A DNA stretch of 5,067 nt from positions 1 through 5,067 of the forward strand of contig JBGTBQ010000143.1 of NCBI GenBank assembly GCA_041749275.1. Reading direction: 5' to 3'. The notes under the pieces are model-generated. The model did no database searches. It was given only the letters and a program-made list of their open reading frames with translations, and was not told the DNA's origin. This stretch comes from JBGTBQ01 sp041749275 (lineage in GTDB: Bacteria; Acidobacteriota; Blastocatellia; Pyrinomonadales; Pyrinomonadaceae). A program made the translations under genes and the position numbers. This document shows, one piece after another, positions 1 through 4,084 of this stretch (positions are counted from its first letter, which is position 1; the number at the start of each line of letters is the position of its first letter).

Positions 1-1
1 G

Positions 2-862
2 GCCCGCGTCGGCCCGCTGCTCGGCGGGCGCCGCGACGAGTTGGGGGCGATGGGATACGACTTCGACGTGATGGCCGCGAGAATCGAAGCTCTGATGAGC
101 GCGCAGGGGAGGCTCCTGCGCGACATCTCGCACGAGTTGCGCTCGCCGCTCTCGCGTCTCAACGTCGCGCTCGACCTGTTACGCAAACGCACGGGGCCGG
201 AGGCCGCCGCGCATCTCGCGCGCATCGAGCGCGAGGCCGGGCGGCTCAACGAGATGATCGGGCAACTGCTCTCGCTCTCGCGCTGGGAGGCGGGCGCCGA
301 AGCGGCGCGGAGGCAGCGCGTTGACCTCGCCGCGCTCGTGCGCGAGGTGGCCGAGGACGCGGACTTCGAGGCGCGCAGCCAGAACCGCGCCGTCGTGATA
401 GATGAGTGTGACGAGTGCGAAGTGTCGGGCGCACCGTCGCTCTTGCGAAGCGCCATCGAGAACGTCGTCCGCAACGCTGTGCGCCACACGCCGGAAGGGA
501 CAGCCGTCCGCGTCTCGCTCCGTCGCGGACACGATGACGACGAACGAGGCCACGCCTTGCTCTTCGTGCGCGACGAAGGCGCGGGCGTCCCCGACGCCGT
601 GCTGAAAGACATCTTCCGTCCTTTCTACCGCGTGGACGACGCGCGCGACCGCGAGTCGGGCGGAACCGGCTTGGGTCTCGCCATCACCGAGCGCGCGGCG
701 CATTTGCACGGCGGCGCGGTCACGGCGGCGAATGTCGCGGGCGGCGGTCTTCTGGTCGAGATTCGCCTGCCCCTCGACTCGGCTACTGCTTCACACCTTC
801 ATTCAGACCTTTCACCAATAAGCGGAAACTCTCGCGCTGGCTCAGACGTTAACGAAATTTAG
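2..862 (+). CDS. Sensor histidine kinase, CpxA-like, C-terminal part (5' end outside window)
   Basis: Membrane-bound sensor kinase of a two-component system; only the cytoplasmic part (286 residues) is visible, and the frame is open to the left edge, so the internal TTG at 41 is not taken as the start. Residues ~12-30 (DELGAMGYDFDVMAARIE) match the end of a HAMP linker. The HisKA box is HELRSP (44-49) with phospho-acceptor His44. The ATPase domain has the N box (Asn154, Asn158), G1 box DEGAG (191-195), F box FRPFYR (205-210) and G2 box GGTGLGL (220-226), so the catalytic core is intact. The stretch RLLRDISHELRSPLSRL is typical of CpxA/envelope-stress kinases. About 28 residues follow the last conserved strand, with no recognised domain. 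Sensor domain and partner regulator would lie to the left. The exporter genes follow on the same strand. Family is certain; the signal is unknown. Confidence 0.93.
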   Translation, partial: ARVGPLLGGRRDELGAMGYDFDVMAARIEALMSAQGRLLRDISHELRSPLSRLNVALDLLRKRTGPEAAAHLARIEREAGRLNEMIGQLLSLSRWEAGAEAARRQRVDLAALVREVAEDADFEARSQNRAVVIDECDECEVSGAPSLLRSAIENVVRNAVRHTPEGTAVRVSLRRGHDDDERGHALLFVRDEGAGVPDAVLKDIFRPFYRVDDARDRESGGTGLGLAITERAAHLHGGAVTAANVAGGGLLVEIRLPLDSATASHLHSDLSPISGNSRAGSDVNEI

Positions 863-864
863 GC

Positions 865-893
865 TTGCCAAAATCGTCCGCGCGACTTATGCT
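865..893 (+). promoter_or_regulatory. Candidate sigma-70 promoter for the ABC exporter operon
   Basis: TTGCCA (865-870) matches the -35 consensus at 5 of 6 positions. TATGCT (888-893) matches the -10 consensus at 4 of 6. They are separated by exactly 17 nt. It begins 2 nt after the kinase stop codon and would start transcription near 900, giving a leader of about 140 nt before the ATPase gene. It implies that the exporter can be expressed independently of the kinase gene. Identified by eye only. Confidence 0.5.
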
Positions 894-922
894 GGCCCCA
901 CTTGGTTAAGAGGTACACGATC

Positions 923-949
923 ATGTTGATTCGCATCTGGCTCGCCTAA
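923..949 (+). CDS. Putative 8-codon leader peptide (MLIRIWLA)
   Basis: A mini-ORF ATG...TAA encodes MLIRIWLA. A ribosome-binding-like AAGAGG (908-913) lies 9 nt before its ATG, and the candidate promoter lies upstream. Three inverted repeats follow before the ATPase start. The order promoter, SD, very short ORF, stem-loops, transporter gene resembles leader-peptide attenuation or ribosome-stalling control known for some resistance and biosynthesis genes. No codon run points to a particular amino acid. A chance ORF of this length is easy to find, so the call rests on the SD and the context. The frame stays open after the TAA up to the ATPase gene, but without a usable start codon. Confidence 0.35.
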   Translation: MLIRIWLA

Positions 950-958
950 CTCTACCGC

Positions 959-976
959 AAACGGAACCCTCCGTTT
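959..976 (+). terminator. Terminator-like stem-loop in the exporter leader
   Basis: A perfect 7-bp stem AAACGGA/TCCGTTT with loop ACCC is followed at once by the pyrimidine-rich tail CTTTCTTC. It lies 9 nt after the mini-ORF stop and 66 nt before the ATPase ATG, as an attenuator would. The stem has only three G-C pairs and the tail is not a pure T run, so it would be a weak terminator. Bases 971-976 could instead pair with 999-1004 (six pairs, one of them G-U), which would break both this stem and the next one. Confidence 0.35.
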
Positions 977-985
977 CTTTCTTCA

Positions 986-1026
986 TTTCCAATTTGGAAA
1001 GCGGTTATCCGACCAGCTACTGGTCG
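986..1026 (+). promoter_or_regulatory. Two further inverted repeats ending at the ATPase ribosome-binding site
   Basis: The first is TTTCCA (986-991) / TGGAAA (995-1000) with loop ATT. The second is CGACCAG (1010-1016) / CTGGTCG (1020-1026) with loop CTA, a perfect 17-bp dyad that ends one base before the ribosome-binding site AAAGGTG. They could be RNA stem-loops controlling read-through or translation, or the second could be a DNA operator for a repressor. The sequence alone does not decide between these. Confidence 0.4.
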
Positions 1027-1033
1027 AAAGGTG
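1027..1033 (+). promoter_or_regulatory. Ribosome-binding site that decides the ATPase start
   Basis: AAAGGTG lies 9 nt before the ATG at 1043, a good spacing. The alternative GTG at 1031 overlaps this site and has no ribosome-binding site of its own, so the ATG is preferred. Confidence 0.6.
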
Positions 1034-1042
1034 TGTGCGTCA

Positions 1043-1870
1043 ATGTCGAATCTGGGGATCGAAGTCCGCAATCTTCACAAAGTCTTCCGTAAACGCAAAG
1101 GTCTGTTGCGCTCGCGCATTTCGGAGACGCACGCGCTGAAAGACGTGTCTTTCGAGGTGCGCCTCGGCGAGACTTACGGCCTGTTGGGGCCGAACGGGTC
1201 GGGCAAGTCTACGCTCATCCGCGTGCTCTCGACCTTGCTCGTGCCAGACGAGGGAGAGGTGCGACTGCTCGGCCATCGCATCCCCGGCGAGGAGCACCTT
1301 GTGCGCCAGAAGATCGGGCGCGTGAGCGTGGATGCGGCCTTTTACAAGAAGCTCTCGGCGCGCGAGAACCTGCTCTACTCGGCGCTCCTCTACGGTCTCG
1401 ACAAAAAGTACGCCGAGCGCCGGGCGCTGGATATTCTGGAAGCGCTGGGGTTGGAGGGCGAGAAGTTCACCGACCCGCTCGAAGAGATGAGTCGCGGGAT
1501 GCAGCAGAAGGTGGCGATCACACGCGCGCTGCTCATCAACCCGCCGCTCCTATTACTGGACGAGCCGACGACGGGTCTCGACCCGAAGAGCCGGCGCGAC
1601 GTGCAGACGTTCCTCGAAGACCTCCGGCGGCGCGAGGGCACGACGATCTTGCTGACCTCGCACGACATGGCCGAGACCGAGCGCCTCTGCGCGCGCATCG
1701 GCTTTATCGCCAAGGGCAAGCTCATCGCCGAAGGGACGGCTGAAGAGTTGAAGCGGCAATCCTCGGCGGACTCGCTCGACGACGCTTTCATCGCGCTCGC
1801 GGGAGAGAAACTGGACGGGGAGAACGGCGCGGGTAAGAAAGAGCCGAAGGCCCTTTTGGAAGCTGTTTGA
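1043..1870 (+). CDS. ABC-2 type exporter, ATP-binding subunit (CcmA/DrrA/NodI-like)
   Basis: A 275-residue cytoplasmic nucleotide-binding subunit that powers the membrane subunit encoded downstream. It shows Walker A GPNGSGKST (49-57), the ABC signature in the variant form SRGMQ (150-154), Walker B LLLLDEP (169-175) with catalytic Glu174, the D-loop GLD (178-180) and the switch His207 in TSHDMAETE. The stretch DEPTTGLDP plus LTSHDMAETERLC is typical of the drug/lipid/polysaccharide ABC-2 exporter class. The usual Q-loop glutamine is not visible in RVSVDAAFYKKLSARENL (93-110), where D or A occupies that area. The last ~35 residues are a charged, low-complexity tail. The start at ATG 1043 is chosen for its spacing to AAAGGTG; a GTG at 1031 would add four residues. 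Length is usual for the class. The substrate cannot be told. Confidence 0.93.
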   Translation: MSNLGIEVRNLHKVFRKRKGLLRSRISETHALKDVSFEVRLGETYGLLGPNGSGKSTLIRVLSTLLVPDEGEVRLLGHRIPGEEHLVRQKIGRVSVDAAFYKKLSARENLLYSALLYGLDKKYAERRALDILEALGLEGEKFTDPLEEMSRGMQQKVAITRALLINPPLLLLDEPTTGLDPKSRRDVQTFLEDLRRREGTTILLTSHDMAETERLCARIGFIAKGKLIAEGTAEELKRQSSADSLDDAFIALAGEKLDGENGAGKKEPKALLEAV

Positions 1871-1885
1871 GAGGCTGTTTGCAAA

Positions 1886-1899
1886 GCCCCGTCAGGGGC
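1886..1899. repeat. Small GC stem-loop (GCCCC/GGGGC) after the ATPase gene
   Basis: GCCCC (1886-1890) pairs with GGGGC (1895-1899) across the loop GTCA, 16 nt after the ATPase stop. There is no T-tract behind it, so it is not a standard terminator. The motif with its right flank (GGAATGTTTGTAGC) looks to me like a dispersed extragenic repeat seen in Acidobacteriota and other phyla; this is from memory and unchecked. Confidence 0.45.
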
Positions 1900-1930
1900 G
1901 GAATGTTTGTAGCTCGGACTTGGATGTACG

Positions 1931-2044
1931 GGTCAGAACCGCTTGCTTAAGCTTGGCGGGTGTGCCGCACGTCAAGCCCGCCTGCTTAAGCTTGGCGGGT
2001 GTGCCGCACGTCAGGCCCGCCCGCTACCGCAGGCGGTTCTGACC
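1931..2044. repeat. Composite extragenic repeat with inverted ends
   Basis: A 114-bp element fills much of the 246-nt gap between the ATPase and permease genes. Its ends are perfect 12-bp inverted repeats, GGTCAGAACCGC (1931-1942) and GCGGTTCTGACC (2033-2044); the match extends to 16 bp with one mismatch (1931-1946 / 2029-2044). Inside are two tandem 39-bp units. It has no coding capacity of its own and no transposase. It resembles a REP/MITE-like dispersed repeat. As RNA it would fold strongly and could slow polymerase or protect the upstream message. The rest of the gap (1900-1930 and 2045-2102) shows nothing recognisable. Confidence 0.8.
1944..2021. repeat. Tandem duplication, 2 x 39 bp
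   Basis: The units are 1944-1982 and 1983-2021 and differ at one base only (A1975 versus G2014). Each begins TGCTTAAGCTTGGCGGG and ends GCCCGCC. Each contains an internal stem GGCGGG/CCCGCC (1955-1960 / 1977-1982 in the first copy) around a smaller GTG-CCG-CAC hairpin, plus the 8-bp palindrome GCTTAAGC. Near identity suggests a recent duplication or slippage. Confidence 0.9.
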
Positions 2045-2102
2045 ACACCGCCGTCCGTAAACATTTCGCTCCTCCGGAACTGACTTTGAACACAGCCGCG
2101 AA

Positions 2103-2108
2103 GTGGAG
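2103..2108 (+). promoter_or_regulatory. Ribosome-binding site of the permease gene
   Basis: GTGGAG lies 8 nt before the ATG at 2117 and supports that start. The permease thus has its own translation signal despite the repeat-filled gap. No convincing promoter is visible between 2045 and 2102, so transcription probably reads through from the ATPase gene. Confidence 0.6.
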
Positions 2109-2116
2109 ACAGACTG

Positions 2117-2941
2117 ATGGAACATGTATTAAGACAGACATGGGCCTTCTTTTTCCGCGACTACCATCTGACGCGGCGGTACATGTCGTGGGTCATCGTG
2201 TTCACGTTCTACGCCGTGGTCAATACGGCGACCATCGCGCTCATCGGCGTGTCGCTCGGCGACCGGCGGCTGACGCTGTTGCTGATTTTGGGGGCGCTGC
2301 TGTGGAATTTTCTCTCGGTGCTCTTTTCGGAGATCGCCAACTCGATCACCTACGAGCGCTGGGAAGGGACGCTGGAATACACCTTCATGGCGCCCGTCTC
2401 GCGGCTCGTCCATCTGGCGGGCGTCTCGATGTTCGTCGTGCTCTACAGCGTCATCCGCACCGCCATCATCATCGCGTCGCTGATGCTGTTCATCAACTTC
2501 GACCTATCGCGGGCGAACCTGCCGGGCCTTCTGGTGGTGCTCGTCGTGAGCAGCGCGGCCTTCATCGGGCTGGGGTTGATGGCGGCGACGCTTCCGGTCA
2601 TTAGCCCGGAGCGCGGGGCCGAGGCGACGAACATCTTTCAGGGGATTCTGCTGCTGGTGTCGGGCGTCTACTATCCGGTGGAGGTGCTGCCCGGCTGGCT
2701 GCAACCGCTCGCGTGGGTGTCGCCCGCGACCTACGCGCTCTCGGCGAGCCGCAAGCTGGTGGGCATCGGCGCGTCGGCGGCGGAACCGGTGCAGGCGGCG
2801 GGCGCGCCCCTTTCCGAAGTCGTGCCGGAACTGCTGACGCTGGCGCTGATGGGAATCGTGATGATCCCGCTCGGCCTCTACGTCTTCGGGCGCGTCGAGC
2901 AGTGGGCGAAGCGGACGGGGAAGCTGAAGCGGACGGGGTGA
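2117..2941 (+). CDS. ABC-2 type exporter, permease subunit
   Basis: An inner-membrane protein of 274 residues, the expected size for an ABC-2 permease (DrrB/NodJ-like). About six membrane segments can be seen, roughly at 24-46, 52-72, 98-126, 134-160, 172-190 and 236-258. The N-terminus carries positive residues (RRY, 20-22) before the first segment. The family hallmark is the stretch around 178-213, with GVYYPVEVLPGWLQPLAWVS followed by PATYALSASRK. There is no fused ATPase domain, so it needs the separate ATPase encoded just upstream; together they should form a dimer-of-dimers exporter. The C-terminus is a short basic tail (KRTGKLKRTG). The substrate (drug, lipid, polysaccharide or other) cannot be told. 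The start ATG is supported by GTGGAG 8 nt upstream. Confidence 0.92.
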   Translation: MEHVLRQTWAFFFRDYHLTRRYMSWVIVFTFYAVVNTATIALIGVSLGDRRLTLLLILGALLWNFLSVLFSEIANSITYERWEGTLEYTFMAPVSRLVHLAGVSMFVVLYSVIRTAIIIASLMLFINFDLSRANLPGLLVVLVVSSAAFIGLGLMAATLPVISPERGAEATNIFQGILLLVSGVYYPVEVLPGWLQPLAWVSPATYALSASRKLVGIGASAAEPVQAAGAPLSEVVPELLTLALMGIVMIPLGLYVFGRVEQWAKRTGKLKRTG

Positions 2942-2982
2942 GCGCGTTCGGTGACTTGTAGATTGAGTTTAAGGACAGTACG

Positions 2983-3065
2983 TTTCAACGCAGAGTTCGC
3001 CGCAGGCGCGGAGGGCGCGGAGAAGAATTGGGTTTTCTCCGCGCCCTCCGCGCCTCTGCGTTAAA
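2983..3065. terminator. Long imperfect stem-loop between convergent genes (repeat, likely bidirectional terminator)
   Basis: A perfect 20-bp inner stem (3005-3024 / 3035-3054) closes a 10-nt loop (3025-3034). An outer 8-bp stem AACGCAGA/TCTGCGTT (2987-2994 / 3055-3062) is offset by a ~10-nt bulge on the left arm only (2995-3004). The inner arm is two tandem copies of GGCGCGGAG followed by AA. It lies between the permease stop (2941) and the bcp stop (3104), the right place to stop transcription from both sides, although there is no clear T-run on either strand. It looks like a dispersed repeat of Acidobacteriota-type genomes. A second pairing, CGCAGGC (3001-3007) with GCCTGCG (3066-3072), would compete. 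The remaining flanks, 2942-2982 and 3073-3103, show nothing else. Confidence 0.75.
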
Positions 3066-3103
3066 GCCTGCGCCCGCCAAACACTCAACCGACAGACTAT
3101 CTC

Positions 3104-3559
3104 TCACTCGAACGCTCGCAAGACTTCGTCGGCGTGCTCTTCGACGTTGACCTTGTCGAAGACCTTCTTGAGCTTGCCTTCCTCATCAATCAGAAAAGTC
3201 TTGCGGCTGACGCCCATGTACGACTTGCCCATGTAGTTTTTCTCGCCGTAGACGCCGTAGGCGTCGGAGATCGAATGGTCCGTGTCGGCGAGGAGCGTGA
3301 AGGGCAGGCTGTACTTCTCGGCGAACTTCTGGTGCGACTCTTCATCGTCCAGAGAGACGCCGAGGACTTTGATGCCCTGCTCTTCGTAGACCGTGTGCGC
3401 GTCGCGGAACGAGCACGCCTCTTTGGTGCAGCCGGGCGTGTCGTCTTTCGGATAAAAGTAGAGCACCACTTTCCGCCCGCGCAGGTTTGATAGTTTGACC
3501 TCGTTGCCTTCGGCGTCGCGCGCCGTGAAATCGGGCGCCGCCTCACCTTCTTTGAGCAT
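3104..3559 (-). CDS. bcp: Thioredoxin-dependent peroxiredoxin Bcp/PrxQ
   Basis: A cytoplasmic thiol peroxidase that reduces hydrogen peroxide and organic hydroperoxides with electrons from thioredoxin. It is 151 residues, the usual length, without signal peptide. The active site PKDDTPGCTKEAC (38-49) has Pro38, Thr41 and peroxidatic Cys44. Resolving Cys49 five residues later is the mark of the atypical 2-Cys Bcp/PrxQ group. The conserved active-site Arg is Arg119 in GVSRKTFLID. The N-terminal GEAAPDFTARDAEG and YFYPKD are typical. The ATG has GGGAG 9 nt upstream. It is the last gene of the - strand group and converges on the ABC permease. Its first 17 nt overlap the 3' end of the truncated heptose kinase ORF in another frame. 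Confidence 0.96.
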   Translation of the reverse strand: MLKEGEAAPDFTARDAEGNEVKLSNLRGRKVVLYFYPKDDTPGCTKEACSFRDAHTVYEEQGIKVLGVSLDDEESHQKFAEKYSLPFTLLADTDHSISDAYGVYGEKNYMGKSYMGVSRKTFLIDEEGKLKKVFDKVNVEEHADEVLRAFE

Positions 3560-3647
3560 TGTTCGATTCTCCCGTGATTTTCCGTGTCTTTACACGAAGA
3601 TAAAAAAGCATTGGCGCCGCCCGCCGAGTGGCGTCATGCGGGACTGC
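3560..3647 (-). other. Junction segment between truncated heptose kinase and bcp
   Basis: Kinase-like sequence ends near 3648. The bases from there to the bcp start include an AT-richer stretch (about 3575-3612) unlike the surrounding coding DNA, with a small inverted repeat CGTGT/ACACG (3583-3587 / 3592-3596). This probably is the old non-coding region in front of bcp, now read in frame as the odd tail of the truncated kinase ORF. No clear -35/-10 pair was found, though the AT-rich stretch could hold a bcp promoter. Confidence 0.45.
3569..3573 (-). promoter_or_regulatory. Ribosome-binding site of bcp
   Basis: GGGAG on the - strand lies 9 nt before the bcp ATG (3559-3557). It sits inside the out-of-frame tail of the truncated upstream ORF, so ribosomes translating that ORF would pass over it and stop at 3543-3545, 12 nt past the bcp ATG. 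Confidence 0.6.
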
Positions 3648-4084
3648 CTCGCGGTCGGCGCGCACGACGAGCCGGCTGTGCGCGATGATGCGCGTCTTGA
3701 CCGTCGTCGGCCTGCCATCCTCGGCGACGATGAGCGATTCTTCGTCATCCGTCGCGGCCATCTCGCGCAACTCCCCGCGCACTCGCTCGCCCGCGCGGTC
3801 GTCTCCGATAACGCCGACCAGAGAAGCGCGCGCACCGAGCGCACGCAGATTCGCCAGCACGTTGGCCGCGCCGCCCAGCCGCGCCGACTCGCGCCGGATG
3901 TCCACCACCGGCACGGGCGCCTCCGGCGAGATGCGCGTCACGTCGCCCCACACGAACTCGTCGAGCATCACGTCGCCGTACACCACGACTCGCCGGTCAC
4001 GCACCGCCGCGACGATCTCCACCGCACGCTCTACCTTCATCGGTTTCATAAATGTTTCATCTTTTCACCCGTCGTCTATCTTCA

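Larger units (their letters stand above)
3543..4049 (-). pseudogene. hldE: 3'-truncated D-glycero-beta-D-manno-heptose-7-phosphate kinase (HldE/RfaE1 N-terminal fragment)
   Basis: The intact enzyme phosphorylates heptose-7-phosphate on the way to ADP-heptose for the lipopolysaccharide core. Residues 1-134 of this 168-residue ORF match the start of the PfkB-type kinase domain: GDVMLDEFVWGDVTRISPEA (25-44) and PVPVV, the PfkB signature GGAANVLANLRALG (59-72), VGVIGDDRAGE (78-88) and TVKTRIIAHSRLVVRADRE (116-134). A complete kinase domain is about 310-330 residues. Here the rest is absent, including the GAGD catalytic/ATP-binding motif and any nucleotidyltransferase domain. The final ~34 residues look like translated intergenic DNA. 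There is no internal stop or frameshift in the remaining part, so the break is recent or an assembly error. Start ATG 4049 follows the glycosyltransferase stop by 35 nt; an ATG at 4040 is possible. Activity as a kinase is not expected. The split rfaE1 form and fused hldE cannot be told apart. Confidence 0.85.

Noticed and set aside
179..709. 176-codon ORF on the - strand opposite the histidine kinase
   Set aside because: It lies wholly antisense to a clearly recognisable kinase with all catalytic boxes, and its translation resembles no family; long antisense ORFs are common in GC-rich DNA.
950..1030. In-frame open stretch before the ATPase as an N-terminal extension
   Set aside because: No start codon lies in it, it is closed upstream by the TAA of the mini-ORF, and ATPases of this class begin close to the chosen ATG.
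1031..1042. GTG at 1031 as start of the ABC ATPase
   Set aside because: This codon overlaps the best ribosome-binding site (AAAGGTG), which is well spaced for the ATG at 1043.
1862..1881. Direct repeat GCTGTTTG (1862-1869 and 1874-1881) across the ATPase stop
   Set aside because: Two 8-mers alone are easily produced by chance; no duplicated flank or insertion goes with them.
1944..2021. Two 39-bp repeats as a CRISPR array
   Set aside because: The units abut with no spacer between them and carry inner hairpins; there are no cas genes in the window.
1999..2604. 201-codon ORF on the + strand starting inside the repeat
   Set aside because: It begins in the 39-bp repeat and then runs in another frame of the permease gene, with a low-complexity Arg/His-rich translation and no family resemblance.
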